The notes under the pieces were generated by a model. It worked only from the letters and a program-made list of their open reading frames with translations, ran no database searches and was not told the origin of the DNA. The position numbers and the translations under genes are program-made. 64,000 nt of DNA from Micrasema longulum. Taxonomy: Eukaryota > Arthropoda > Insecta > Trichoptera > Brachycentridae. Below are positions 22,085 through 33,484 of this stretch, piece by piece. The stretch's first letter is position 1. The number at the start of each line of letters is the position of its first letter. The stretch is taken from the NCBI GenBank assembly GCA_022494885.1, contig JAGVSM010000815.1, forward strand, positions 1 to 64,000. Direction: 5' to 3'.

Positions 22085-22565
22085 ATATTTTTTTTCTTAT
22101 GTACGGTCCCAAATAAGTTTCTTTAATAACTCCTGGGAGTATAATATGTACTTTATATATTATATGTTTTATTTATTATAAAAAAATAAAAATAAATATG
22201 AAACACAACTCAAAGCAATTTAATTAATTTTGAAAGTATAAAAATACTGCTGCCCAAATACGGGACACACACCCTGGGTGTTTCTGTAGGCCGACAAACG
22301 AACACCTTTTGGTCGCGTCATACATTGTTGTCCAACACTGCCTTCCCACTCTGGCACCCCTTGCCCGTGGGGCGCATGAGCGGGACGGACGTAGTGGCGC
22401 TATGTCATTTTTATTATTTATGTGGCCATAAATGTCTGTAAATATTGAATGTACATTTCTAGATGATTCTCTGCCGGGCGAAACAAAAACCAAATCTAGG
22501 AAAATGCCCGTATATTTTCGTGCATACCTATATCTAAATTTAAACAATAAGAGACTATCTCGTCG
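22085..22565. other. No gene recognised; short GC-rich patch
   Basis: Positions about 22290-22400 are GC-rich but carry no recognisable coding motif. The minus open frame 22224-22547 crosses it without family resemblance. Confidence 0.4.
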
Positions 22566-22570
22566 TATTC

Positions 22571-23213
22571 AATGAGGAATTCCAGCCCAACCCGGAATTA
22601 AATTTTAAAAATGTTTTCGTGTACACGTGAATATTAAAAAAATTTGGAGTAGGATGAAATATCTCAAAAACGTACGCAAAAATAAATAAAAATGTTAAAA
22701 ATAGGATTCATTTTAAAATCGTAAATAATGACGTCACTCCTTATATCTACGTGCAGTATTTTCAGTTTCCGCTTTAAAGCCCCCGCAACATTTTGACCAT
22801 AGAAAAAAAAAAGAGTATAATTTGTATAATTTGACATTTCAACCAGAGATAATGTCAACTTTCTAGGTTTTTCTAAATTGAAACGTTTGTAAAAACAACC
22901 ATAACATAGAAATGAGCAAATTACGATCAACTAAATGAAGTAATCCAAACGAGTGGAGGCGTAAAAAAAAAATAATGAAGTAATCAAAGCAATATTCCAT
23001 AGATTCTTGTCAGGTCAGTGAAAGTAAGAACGCCAACCGTTTCATGACGTCTCTACTGAAAAGTGACACACACTGATTACAGTCATTTGGCGCGGTATTT
23101 GATAAATGTAACTTTAAAAAATCATATCTTTGTAAATAACGCACAAAAAAAAATTGCTTAATAAGTAGTACGCTAATAGAAAAAAAAAATAGAAAACAGT
23201 GGAATTCCTCATT
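22571..23213 (-). mobile_element. MITE family M, copy 1 (643 bp)
   Basis: Ends AATGAGGAATTCCAGCCC and its inverted form GGAATTCCTCATT. The whole interior is the reverse of 44665-45269, including the GTGTACACGTGAATATT, GGAGTAGGATGAAATATCTC and AAATGAGCAAATTACGATCA blocks. No transposase. Ends resemble those of family L, so the two may be mobilised by the same source. No clear target duplication. Confidence 0.82.
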
Positions 23214-23219
23214 ACGTCG

Positions 23220-24500
23220 AATGGCCGACATGAGTATTAAAATTTTTCTCAATCATACAAATATTAACGCCTAAAAAACTCTAGTTCTATAGCATAAATA
23301 ACTTAAAATATTAACTATAACTTATTTTCGTGTTAGCTTTATAGAAGTTTTCTTTTTAAGTGTACGTATATCGTTTGAAAAATGTTAATAATTAGTATAT
23401 GTTTTAATAATAATTAGATATAAGTTAATATTAGGACATTCATTTATTATGTTTGTACTATTTAAAGACAAAAAAAAAATAAAAATAAAAAATAAAAAAA
23501 AATAAAAAAAAATCTTAAAATTTTGAGTTAATGATGCTAGATGGTAAAGAAACACTCCCTTTCCATATTTCAATTTAAAAATCCGTCAAATTTGACTAGG
23601 AAACACTGTCATTAATATAGAAAAAGTAATACATAAATTGTAAAAGATCAAATAAATAAAATACAATTAAATAAGTGCAGGTTACTCAAAATTAGCTATT
23701 TTGAGTTATTTCCCTATAGAACTAGGGTATCCAAATTATCTTTATACGCTGTATTTGGTGTGTCAATGCAAATCTCTACGCAGCATCAGATGAAATGATG
23801 ATAAAATACTTAGTTAAATTATTCAATATTGAAAATAAAAAAGTATTTCAAATATTAATTTTAAAATACGTGTTTATTAAATAAATAACAATATTGTAAA
23901 TAGCATGTTTTTTATGCGTTTTTTAGCCTTTTTTTTCATTTTTTGTGTTGAAAAAACGCCTTACGTTTACCAACGCTTAGCACTAAATTTATCGCACCCA
24001 TTTTCGTCATGGTTTTTATAGAACATTTGAGTTATCTTAAGTACTGATTATAAATGCAAATGTGCTTTTTTCTAAACACTGCTACTTTTAAAATTAACAT
24101 AACCAAAGAATTCTGTAAAAAAACATGTCAATTTACCGCGTAATTAAATAGACAACTCCCATATTGGCGGATCTCTGGAACTTATATTATAAATAAAATT
24201 AGGCTCCATTGACAATATGCATATTGGGGTAGTTACTCATATTTGTGTAAAAGCCCTGAGCTTACTTAATAAAAACAACCGATTAATAAATAACAGGTTA
24301 TGGAAATAATCGGAATTGTTGACTAATTTTCATTACAATATTCGAATTTTTTTTATCAAGAGTAGTTCACCACATTTTGGTTCAAAATCTTGTACTTCTT
24401 GGCCACCTTTATGTATGTATCTGGGAATTATACAGGGGAGTCCACTTTTGCCAGTTTGAGTAAAAATGCAGAAATTATCAAAACAACTACAATTAACTCA
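23220..24500. other. AT-rich stretch, no gene seen
   Basis: Homopolymer A runs around 23470-23515; a GTAATTAAATAGACAACT string at about 24139 resembles one hAT-like end (see 53947) but has no partner. Nothing else recognised. Confidence 0.45.
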
Positions 24501-24504
24501 TCAA

Positions 24505-25035
24505 CTTCAGGTGCCTGGAAGAATGACTAGATAGGTGCCACCGTTTTGTAGCAACAGTTCACGGACAGTGTATACCTGTAATGCCGTTTTAAATAGACTT
24601 CATGAACTCGGCAATAGTTATTCCCACGTATCTGATATATTTAGTGTAGGGTATTATTGTTCCTATATAACAACCCTTTTGAACTTTTTCAAAGAGGGTG
24701 AATGGTAATTATATTTATTTATTCATGCATTTCATAATATACACAGTTTTTTGTTCACTTTGCTCAGCTGTATGAAACAGTACTTATGATTTTCTTGTAT
24801 TACTGTAGAATGTTTTATTATTTAAACTTTCTACTGAATATGCTTTACAATTTTTAGGTTAATTTTTTAAATATAAATCTTGTATAATTTTTAGGTTTAT
24901 TTTATTTTTTTTAAATCTTGGGTGTAAGGAAATTCATGTTCAATTTTTTTTAAATATATTAAGCCAAATATGTAGTATCATAAATGTTTGTAAATTGGAG
25001 ATTTGCCGTTTATGGTAATAAAATAAAAAAAGGTT
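24505..25035 (+). pseudogene. Non-LTR retrotransposon 3' end, family R copy 2
   Basis: Homologous throughout to 16640-17245. The coding end has a stop early (after RMTR) and a small insertion in GYYCSY, then LLNFFKEGEW-stop. The 3' UTR ends GAGATTTGCCGTTTATGG and a TAAAATAAAAAAAGG tail. Confidence 0.65.
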
Positions 25036-25794
25036 TTTTATATGTGGATAGAACACCGAAGTCCACTTTCGTCATAAAAATGTTATTTTAAGTTGAAATA
25101 AAATCCTGAAGTCCACTTTTTTTAATGCAAAAAACATCAGTGGTCCCAGATACGCTATTTTAATATGTACTTATGTTTTCAAAATAATCATGATTTTACA
25201 TCGAATGTTTAGATTAAAATTATCCCATTTGGTTCAAAAGTGAAGGTACTTGAAGAAAACTTAGAAATCTCCATTGAAGGGAGTTACTGAGATATTTGCG
25301 AAAAACTTTGAAAAAATAATTGTTAGATTTGTAACTATGTTTCACCAATTCAATGGAGAATGCTTAGTTTGCGGTGTCAAGTAGTATAATTGAAATCTGT
25401 TTTTGCAAGATTTAGAGACGATTTTAAATTATAGTAACTGATTTTCCGTTTTTGGTGGAGATTTCTAAGTTTGCTTTTAACACCCTCAAGTTATCGTGTT
25501 TTGGAAATTGCGCAATCACAAAATCTTGTTTCCTAAATATTTCGTTCAATACTCCTGCGGTTTATCCTTTAAGCTACAGATATTTGTACGTTGGTGGGCT
25601 TATTGCCAAATGGCAATTTCTGATAACCCATCTATGAAATAAAAGTTGTTATTTAAATGAATTAAGCTTGTAATTTACGCGAGAAAAAAAACAAAATAGT
25701 GCATTAAAAAAATGAGATAACTATATTTGTATTTAAATAAATAAATATCAATACTAGTCTTAAATAGAAAAGGGGAATAAAGAGAAAGGCAAAT

Positions 25795-26020
25795 AGGAGA
25801 TATTAAGGGAAATAAAGGAGATGTTTCTTCAGGCGTGTTTTAAACAGATATACCGTAGAAACATATTAGATAGTGGATTGGAGATGATTCCACAGTCGAG
25901 CCGCATGGACACTATTACAGGAATTCTCATATCTGAGACCACTATACCTGTATATAGGATCTTAATCCTATTTAAGGAATACGTCTAATATAAAGTCCCA
26001 ACTCAACACATGACTTTTAG
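25795..26020 (-). pseudogene. Retrotransposon RT C-terminal fragment
   Basis: Minus strand gives SLRYENSCNSVHAARLWNHL, then after one stop LFKTRLKKHLLYFP. The AARLWNxL...FKxRLKKHLL pattern is the end of CR1-like LINE polymerases. The sequence upstream is too decayed to read with confidence. Confidence 0.6.
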
Positions 26021-26089
26021 TACCATGAAATTGGGATTAATGTCTCAAATAATGTGTAATAAACTGTCTTTAAGTGAATAAATAAAAAT

Positions 26090-27475
26090 ACAAAATAAAT
26101 AAATGCGAAGCATAAAATCACCTTCGTAAAGTGTTAAGCAATAATAATTAACAGCAACAAAATATAACATAACTTTAATTAATAATAATTACATATGATG
26201 CAACATAAATATTTAAAAATTACAATCAAAAGACAAGAAATATTTGAAGATGCCTGTTAGAGGGTGAAAGCGCTAATTGGTTTAATAATTAAGTGGAAGT
26301 GTACCCAGTATTTTAAATTTATAACTTATATTTTATTATATAATAACAATGGAATTCCATCAAGAATTGTCAATAAGGAACTAAATCAAAACATGAAAAA
26401 ACTTTGAAAAATAATAACGTTATGGGACAATATTAAAAATTAAAAGCAGCAGTAGGAAAATATCACATACTATGAATACCGATAAAAATATGTAAAATGA
26501 ATTTAGAAAAATTAATTGTATTTTCAAAATCAATATGGATATTGTGGAGAAATGGTTTCATACGTAACTTTCAAAATAAAATTGCGAAAAAAAAAACGCT
26601 ACATGTTAGGCCTTCACAATTGTGGCGTCAAGATTCGTGACGATGTTCTATTTAATTTTAAACAGTCACAAAGTTCAAAATTTAACCGAAATGTTACAAA
26701 GAGGGGCGTAGCCAATGCAATGAACCGTTTTTGAGAGAATTTTAAATTATAAATTAAAAATATTTTTTATTCTACTAATAGCACAAAAACATTTTTTTTT
26801 TACTCGGCAGTTGTCATAGACTCTTTTTTTTTTATTGTGACATTTTTCTATTAAATTAGATATAACAACTCAAATTAAAAATATGAGTTATCAGTAATAA
26901 TAACATTATTTAATCATTTTAAGTAAGTAACATATGTTGTAAATTCGTGTGTTTATTGTGATAACCATAATCTATATTCCATAGAAATAAAAACATAATA
27001 CGTAGATGCCTTATTTTAAAAAATGTAACACGCGACTGCGACCAATAAATTCTCGTCTAATAAATTCAATAAAATATTTGTTCTCCCATGGCGTCGAGTA
27101 TAATAGACATAATTTTTCAGAAGATGGCTAAATAAATTTCACCCGATTGGACATTTTCAATGGCCAATTCCATACCTCCTCTGCTACGGAACAAAATGAT
27201 ATAATACCCAAAATATAGTTTTTTTTTTGAGTTATGACCACGCGGCCTTTCATTTCTCGATAGCCGCTTTTTTCATGTTTTTTTTCTCAATCACGGCAAC
27301 CCTACGGACGCCTATTCTGTGATTGGTCGGCATCATTTATCACGTGATTGTATTCGAAACATTTTTAATTTGGTTAGTTTTTTATTTTATCGAATCGTCC
27401 GAGGATGACGATTAAGTCTTATATTAATGCCTTTGGAATGTAACCGTTTGAAATATTTCATTCCGAACGCATTTA
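26090..27475. other. AT-rich stretch, no gene seen
   Basis: Open frame 26516-26734 lacks recognisable motifs. No repeat of the listed families was seen. Confidence 0.45.
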
Positions 27476-27485
27476 TTAATCATTG

Positions 27486-28155
27486 AGTATGTCCAAAAGT
27501 TTGTAGACAACGACCAGAAAGATTGGCACGCACAACGCAGTAGGAGAACATTTTAGAGAAGGAAGGATGTAAGTCTAGGATTACAGGGCGTATGACCTGT
27601 CATTGGCTGGTTTTAGTGGCCACTTTAGACACTGTGTTACATTCACTATTTTGCTGTTTTCTTGCGCGCGGTAAAAATTATAGCATTGAATTGTACGGCA
27701 GAGTTTTTTGAAAATGTACGAAAAAATAATAAAAACGCATTACTTTGATCGACATCACTGGTTCATATCAAACCAACTAATGATATGAGAGCTGTGAAGG
27801 ATATCCGGTTGGCTTACCGTCAACGAACCAATCGGAAGATCTAATAGAGAACAACCTCTTAAAAACGTCACACGCATAGAGTTATTTCAGAAATACAAAA
27901 CATGAAAAAATCAAAAGGCTGACAATACGATATAAAAAAAAGTATTAAAAAGTCACCGAACTTCCTAATTCTTTCATCTTTTGATTAAAGTTAAGTTAAA
28001 GAACTCACGCCTTTATTGCAGGCAACGCCTGAAACCAATTTTCCAATTTTCTTACTTTATCTTGGACCGGTTGGTTTAAATACAATATGTATTTTGAACA
28101 ATGTTTTGAGTATATCCAAATGTTTGCAGACTGGCTGGATTTCCTCCCTGGGGAC
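27486..28155 (+). repeat. Repeat family K copy split by a family L insertion
   Basis: The left part (27486-27655: GTATGTCCAAAAGTTTGTAG ... CATTCACTATTTTGC) and right part (about 27960-28155: TTCTTTCATCTTTTGATTAA ... GGCAACGCCTGAAACCAATT ... TGCAGACTGGCTGGATT) are consecutive segments of family K, separated by family L sequence at about 27665-27955. Confidence 0.72.
27665..27955 (+). mobile_element. MITE family L copy nested in K
   Basis: CGCGCGGTAAAAATTATAGC, then TTTTGAAAATGTACG, CCAACTAATGATATGAGAG, CCGGTTGGCTTACCGTCAAC and TTTCAGAAATACAAAAC follow the family L order seen at 35655 and, reversed, 43271-43663. Confidence 0.65.
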
Positions 28156-28350
28156 AAATAGTAGGCTTCTCGGTAACCGGAAATGTATCACAACACTCTC
28201 TCATTGGTTGATTTCGGAGAACTAGTGACGTCGTTCGAAGTAGTTTATTTTTATCAAAATCATTTTTTTTTCATGCATTTTCAAAAAACTTCGCCATAAT
28301 ATTAAATGCTCTAATTTTTACCACGCGTAAGAAAACATTTTTTATGTACA
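28155..28350 (-). mobile_element. MITE family L fragment
   Basis: Inverted: CGGTAACCGGAAATG, then TCATTGGTTGATTTCGGAGA, TTTCAAAAAACTTCGCCATA and TTTACCACGCGTAAGAAAAC, matching the second half of 43271-43663. Confidence 0.65.
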
Positions 28351-28354
28351 ATAT

Positions 28355-28767
28355 ACAAATATTTAATAACTTTAAGAAAATGATCGACCACAAATTTAAT
28401 GTTTTATATATTAATAATAAATTATTTTAAATATTCAAAAAAATTAAAACGAATATTGTAGGCATAATATAACCTACGGTTTGATAAAAAAATATCACAA
28501 AATTTGTGTGATCCGCAGTGTTTTTATCTTTTTAAAGAACCAATTTTTTCTTTAGCAGCTTTTCTGTTCAATTCATTATATTTCAATCATTTTAATACTT
28601 TGTCTTTGTACGAGTACCAATGTACTTACATATATGTAAGTTTCGTCTATATTTTAAGAGGCGTAATCTGCCGGTCAAAAAGAAATTACATATTAGTTAT
28701 GTAAAACTTTGTTTTTTCAATAACGGTGTTTTAATATGGCAAAAACGTTTGATTTCCTTACTTTTTG
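28355..28767. other. No gene recognised
   Basis: AT-rich; overlapping open frames at 28504-28704 and 28620-28808 lack motifs. Confidence 0.45.
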
Positions 28768-29023
28768 TTAGGGCCGGTTGCATCAAAGTTGGTATAAATT
28801 TAGTTTAAAGTTAAATATTTAAACTTAGTTAAGGCTCAAAATCTGGTAACTGAAAAATTCCGTTGCATCAACATTATTTTAGTTAAGTTAATGTTAAGAA
28901 TGTTGCCACTGTAAAGGTTCAAGTTTCACCCTAAAAATTGTTGGATTTTTTGCGCAAGCACGTACTTGTTTATTTACATGTAGCAATACACATGCCCCGC
29001 GACGCGTCTTTGGGCACAAACGT

Positions 29024-29278
29024 TTGAATTTCGTTCCAATTTTCAGTGTGTGCGAAAGGGCGAAGCAACACTGTGCATTCGGAGAAAAAAAGAACAAAAG
29101 GGACATCGTCCTTTTTGAACTAGATAAAAAATTAAAAAAGCAAAAGCTAAAACAAAATGAAGAACTTTTTACTCTAGAAATAGAGCAAAAAAGTGACATT
29201 TTTCGGGCAACTATGGCAGCCTTAAATGCCCAGAAAGAGTTAGCTGAGCTCAATCTAGCTCTATTTAAAAATAAATAA
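29024..29278 (+). pseudogene. C-terminal remnant of Harbinger accessory (Myb-like) protein
   Basis: The frame is rich in Lys, Glu, Gln and Leu (LDKKLKKQKLKQNEELFTLE, then ALNAQKELAEL), a likely coiled coil, and stops at 29276-29278. Harbinger elements carry a second gene for a Myb/SANT DNA-binding protein whose C-terminal half is usually a charged coiled coil; position and composition fit that. The Myb domain itself is not visible, so the assignment rests on context. No natural start was found; the frame opens at a non-ATG codon. Confidence 0.5.
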
Positions 29279-29392
29279 ACAGCATTTCAATACAGTGATG
29301 ATTTAGATTTATTTTACACCACGCCCGCTGATGATCAAGTCCCGTGTTTTGAAAAATAATTGACAATTAAAATTCAAATAATTAATAGTTCT

Positions 29393-29544
29393 TCACTTTT
29401 TTGACATTCGAAATATTGCGATAAAGTCGGACTCTTCCCACAAAAAATGGTCCGTTCGTGGTTTGAACAGTTTTTTTTCCGGTTTAGAATATACTCGATG
29501 ATAAATTCGTCATCGGAAGAAGAAAAATCAGATAAAATTGACAT
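29393..29544 (-). pseudogene. N-terminal remnant of Harbinger transposase
   Basis: From ATG at 29542-29544 the minus strand reads MSILSDFSSSDDEFIIEYIL, then a basic RKKN stretch and, after a frameshift, FLWEESDFIAIFRMSKK-stop. Acidic SSSDDE starts and an (F/Y)FRMS block are usual near the N-terminus of Harbinger transposases. The DDE catalytic domain is deleted. Confidence 0.55.
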
Positions 29545-29837
29545 TTTGTGCAACTTTTCACAGATCGATCAATGGATTTCAACACTCACGATGCTTTTTT
29601 GATAGATGGCAGATCGCATTTAACTTTAAACTTAACTTTAAACGGCCCCCTAGCGGCCGGTTAAATAAAAGTAACTTTTTTGTTAATATTTAGTTAACTT
29701 TTTTTGATGCAACGCATTTTGACATAAAAGTAACTTTTATTTGACTTTAGCCCTGACTTTAACTTAACTTTTGTCGATGCAACCGGCCCTTAGACTACAA
29801 ACTTAAACCAAGATATAATCCAGCAAAAAATAATTAG

Positions 29838-29960
29838 TCCAGATCTTGTCTTAATGTCGTTTTTTTTTTCTTCAAAGCTCTGTTTTTTTTCTCTGAAATT
29901 TGTAACTTCTACTTTATATTAAATGTATATATTTAACCTCTATGAATTAATTAACAATAA
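29838..29960 (+). repeat. Isolated retrotransposon 3' UTR (family I)
   Basis: TAGTCCAGATCTTGTCT followed by a T-rich stretch matches the 3' UTR of the element at 42050-42662 (same string at about 42521). Coding part absent. Confidence 0.5.
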
Positions 29961-29964
29961 ACTT

Positions 29965-30905
29965 ATAAATAATATTTTTATTTTACTTACATTTAAATTT
30001 GTTGGCATTTCGTTAAATTAAGCTAATTCGATTAGCATTAATTGGAATATTATATAAAATTGTGCATAAAACGTTTCCTAAATAAATAAAGAAATTACTC
30101 TAAAGCTAAGGAATTTCCAATCCCATTTCTAATAATTAACATAATACGTATTTGAAAATTCAAATTGGTATCACTGGAATTCGAGTGTTTTAAGGAGAAA
30201 CAAGCATAAATCCACAGACAATTTTATTAACTACGTTACATTTTCACCCCATTATAAAATGAACCATTTAAAGTTAATATAAGCATTTATGGCGGCTATT
30301 TGTTCCCGTTTTGACAGCAAAATTAAAAAATACCTTAGCGCGTTCATCTTATAATTTTAACTCGAAGAGAATGCTGACCGTCCTATCATCCTACCACTTT
30401 TCTTAAAGTGATAAATATTATATTTTAAAGCCTATCATTACAGGATTCTGAGACAGGTAAACGCGAGAGAGAGAAGGTGTTGTAGACTCATGAGATGAGA
30501 CTCATTCATGCTTTTTATACCCTGGAATGTCTCTTCTTTCTTTTCTGTGGTGTCGTGTTCTTTTCATAGTAGGCGATTGTTTTTTTTTTTCGGTATTTCT
30601 GGGGTCCAGCGCCCTGCGTTGTTCGGCTGGTAATCAAAAATGTCATTCAGTAATAAATCATTTTCGGTTGTTACCTATTCAATATTATCATTAATAATAA
30701 TAGTAATAAAAATCATGATTTATTAACAAAAATAACAATTACTCTATCTACTACATTCACACTTAGGTAATAGATTTCTCTGGATCATGTCTAGTCTTCC
30801 TAACTAGGTACAACCTGTTTTAAGGCAGACATTTTTATGCAAAATAAACAATACTATTAATACCTACTAGTTAATTTACTATACAGTTATACAATATTAA
30901 TTTAT
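29965..30905. other. No gene recognised
   Basis: AT-rich with an AATAATAATAGTAATAA microsatellite near 30690. Nothing else supported. Confidence 0.45.
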
Positions 30906-30913
30906 ACAATTTA

Positions 30914-31430
30914 TTATTTAATAATGTTTTTGAGTAAATTTTCGATTTTTCTCGACCTAAACCCAGTAACCAATTTTTTTACAAATTTATTTAATTGAAT
31001 CCGGGTCGTGGTTTTGCAATGTTTGGGTAACATATTGAATATTTTGGGGCCCAGAAACCTAAAATTTCTTTGCCCGAATTCAGAGTTTGTGGTAGACCCC
31101 AAGACCCATCCTCTAGTTTGACTTCTGGTAGTGTGGAAGTGTTCCTTTTGGGATTTGGTAAAGTAATTTGCTTTCACAAACATTATTATTCTAAAAATAT
31201 ATAATTGCATTATATCTAAGATCTCAAATTCCTCAAATAACTTGACGCTGGGGTACCTGAAGGGCTTTTTAAAAATTATTTTAACTATTGATTTTTGAGC
31301 AGATTCGAGAGGTTTTAATATAGATTTATTAGTACCTTCCCATCCTGTTATGCCAAAAGTTATAATTGAGTTATATAAAATAAAATATAGTTGTTTGAGT
31401 TTAATTAGGGGTAAGATGTTACTTATATAA
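30914..31430 (-). pseudogene. Non-LTR retrotransposon RT C-terminal region
   Basis: Minus strand: an LYNSIITFGITGWEG segment, SAQKSIVKIILKSP, then after a frameshift near 31235 an open 98-codon stretch with HFHTTRSQTRGW, FGQRNFRFLGPKIFNMLPKH and a basic end with stop at 30914. The TTRSQ...FGQRxFxxxGPKIFNxLP pattern is the usual LINE C-terminal block. Related in style to the copy at 1169-1705. RT core absent. Confidence 0.82.
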
Positions 31431-31669
31431 ATTGTACTTTTATTTAAATTTAAAACAATCTTTTAAAGTTATTAGGTAAAATTATAATAATTTCGGATTG
31501 AAATTTGTTATTTATTTATTTATGTATTGATTTGTTTGTGTCCAGGCGGTAAAAGAATACAGTTCTGTGTGTGAAATAGAACCAAATAACTTGGACGAGT
31601 GTTTTCGACTCGGTAGCTACTCTCAGGCGAAATTCTGTAAAATGTAACAAAATGGAGAAAAGTCTTTTC

Positions 31670-31740
31670 GTAGTGTAGTAGTTGGCACGTTTGCCTGCCA
31701 TATTAGTTCCGGGTTCGATTCCTGGGATGGTTGACATGAT
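31670..31740 (+). repeat. tRNA-derived SINE head
   Basis: TAGTTGGCACG resembles an A box and GGTTCGATTCC is a perfect B box with tRNA-like spacing. Sequence continues into T-rich DNA. A diverged second head follows at 31780-31855. Confidence 0.55.
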
Positions 31741-31779
31741 TTTTTTTTAAACCGAATTTTACACCGCAGTAGTTTATTT

Positions 31780-31855
31780 CAGTGTCCGCCTTGTGGTCAA
31801 ATGGTGCATTTGCTTACCATGCCAGGGGTTTCGGATTTGATTCCTGACATGTTTG
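31780..31855 (+). repeat. Second, diverged tRNA-like SINE head
   Basis: GCCTTGTGGTCAAATGGTG then GGATTTGATTCCTG, ending TTTGACATAA as in the copy just upstream (GGTTGACATGA). B box is degenerate. Confidence 0.45.
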
Positions 31856-31864
31856 ACATAAAAT

Positions 31865-31953
31865 AACGCACTATTAGAAAATGGAAATTAAGTTGACGCA
31901 GAGTGGGTTGCGAACCTCGAACCTTTGAAACTAGCCACGGGACCACAACCCAT
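31865..31953 (-). repeat. SINE family Q, short copy
   Basis: Contains the reversed GGTTGTGGTCCCGTGGCTAG head and the CACTATTAGAAAATGGAAAT tail of family Q with an internal deletion. Confidence 0.65.
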
Positions 31954-32250
31954 ATATATTTTTTATTTGTTTATTTTTCCATACATATATTTACATAGAA
32001 ATATAATTACAAAAATACACTTTTAAAAAATACATCTTAAAATTAAGCTATAACATAAATTGGAAAAAATGCCCACAAAGACTTCAGCGTCTGAGCGTGA
32101 AACAATTCCTTTTTTAATTATAAATAAGTTTATAGCACATAAATATGGTATGACATGACCATGATAAGAAAAGAAAAAGATAAGAAAAACAAAACCAACA
32201 TATGCTGACATTACGAAAACAAGTAACATTTGCAGTAATTTTTTTAAATT

Positions 32251-32403
32251 TTAAAGGTGTCTATCTGTTCCTTCCGTGCTAATCCAAGACCTCAAATCTA
32301 CTTTAAACTGTACCAGTGATTTAATGTTTTGGAATTTCTTAGTTAGAAGATTTAAGCATCTTGGACCAACATGTAAGGAGTCCATAAACTCTTGATTAAT
32401 CAG
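32251..32403 (-). pseudogene. Retrotransposon RT C-terminus with 3' UTR
   Basis: Minus strand reads INQEFMDSLHVGPRCLNLL, then FQNIKSLVQFKVDLRSWI and a stop at 32251-32253. The GPRxxNxL...FKxxLRxWI layout is a LINE polymerase end. The AT-rich sequence down to about 31960 (with an unrelated open frame 32023-32229) is its 3' UTR, ending in an ATAAATAAATA-type tail. Confidence 0.65.
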
Positions 32404-32477
32404 CCATCAGCCATTCTTTTATTTTCCCTTGCCACTTTTTGAATTACAGCACAGTTTAAGAAACTCTGATTGGATTA

Positions 32478-32553
32478 TTGTGATCTCCGGGAATCATACC
32501 CGGAACTTCTATGCGAGAAGAAACCTTCTCACACCATTACACCGCGGCAGCTA
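32478..32553 (-). repeat. tRNA-derived SINE head
   Basis: Minus strand GCCGCGGTGTAATGGTGTG then TTCCGGGTATGATTCCCGG: tRNA-like D-arm and T-arm with B box GGGTATGATTCCC. Not a complete tRNA. Confidence 0.5.
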
Positions 32554-32949
32554 CCATTTTAAGCAGCAATCGAAAATGTTGAACCTTTTGCTTTCAAAAT
32601 ATGCTAAAACCATAACTTTTTCTAGTAAATTAGACACGGCTGGCTGAAACATTACTACTAATTGCCCATTTTCCCCTTATCATTAATACTTCCCCCTTTT
32701 TTCTAAGGACCCTATAAATAATAGCCTTTATCGCTCATTTATGTAAACAACTTTATAAATTATGCTCCTTGTATGCGTTTGAACCATCTTAAATTATTTT
32801 TTATTACCTGGTTATTAAAACATCACCCCGTGTAGAAAAAATAATCTAAATCGAGAGTATTTTATTCCCCTTCCAACGTGGAAAAACCCCTTTTTACATT
32901 TTACCAAAATACAGTGGTAGTATCTTAATAAATGATGTAAGTAATTATT

Positions 32950-33252
32950 TAAACTTGTTGCAACAGAGAGGGAAAACATTTTTGAGAAGGGAATTTGGAA
33001 GTCTAGGCATTAACAGGGATTATCACCTATCATTGGCTGGTTTATGTGGCCACTTTACACCCTGTGTAACATTCACAGTTCTGCCCATGTTTGAACATCC
33101 ACATTTCTTCAACTCTTCCATCTGTTGACTTTTGTGAAGTAAAGGAGCTGAAACCTTTATTATGCGGGTGAGATCATCCGGCTGAACCAAATCCCCTACT
33201 AGGCAACGCCTGAAAACAATTTTCCTATCTTTATACTTTTTCTTTTACCAAG
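32950..33252 (+). repeat. Repeat family K, near-complete copy
   Basis: From TTGCAACAGAGAGGGAAAAC through TTTACACCCTGTGTAACATT, GACTTTTGTGAAGTAAAGG to GGCAACGCCTGAAAACAATT and a TTTTACCAAGTAG end. Abuts a minus-strand retrotransposon remnant at 33252. Confidence 0.82.
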
Positions 33253-33480
33253 TAGTTAACCGTCTCCCCCACACTCCGTTTTGGTTGACAGCACAAAATA
33301 TCTTCCTTAACATTTTTCTTTCAAATACTTATACCATATTTGAATCTCTTTTGGTCATGACCCAGCATTCGGCACCATATGCAATGACCGGTCTGAGGAG
33401 AGTTTTCTAAATAATGGTCGTAGTTTTTCTAGTGAGCAATTTGGATTCTAGATGTTTAAACAAGCCATAATAACATATGT
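33252..33480 (-). pseudogene. Retrotransposon RT C-terminal fragment
   Basis: Minus strand: YGLFKHLESKLLTRKTTTII, then a TLLRPVIAYGAECWVMTKRD segment and FERKMLRKIF. This is the conserved KTLIRPVVTYGAETW...ERKILRKIFG stretch found in RTE-like LINE proteins, with a stop replacing Tyr of IYKTL. Ends abruptly at the family K copy. Confidence 0.75.
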
Positions 33481-33484
33481 TTGA

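Larger units (their letters stand above)
28771..29789. mobile_element. PIF/Harbinger-like transposon, internally deleted
   Basis: Ends GGGCCGGTTGCATC at 28771 and the inverse GATGCAACCGGCCC ending at 29789, flanked on both sides by TTA (28768-28770, 29790-29792), the 3-bp target duplication typical of PIF/Harbinger. Subterminal regions are also inverted and repeat GTTGCATCA. Inside are the end of a Glu/Lys-rich coiled frame on + (29024-29278) and a decayed N-terminus of a transposase-like frame on minus (29393-29544), converging as in two-gene Harbinger elements. At 1,019 bp it lacks the DDE core and must be non-autonomous. Confidence 0.82.

Noticed and set aside
22224..22547. 107-codon minus-strand frame over a GC-rich patch
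   Set aside because: No domain or homologue recognised and no splice or start context.
32023..32229. 68-codon hydrophobic minus frame
   Set aside because: Lies in the 3' UTR of a retrotransposon whose coding end is at 32251.
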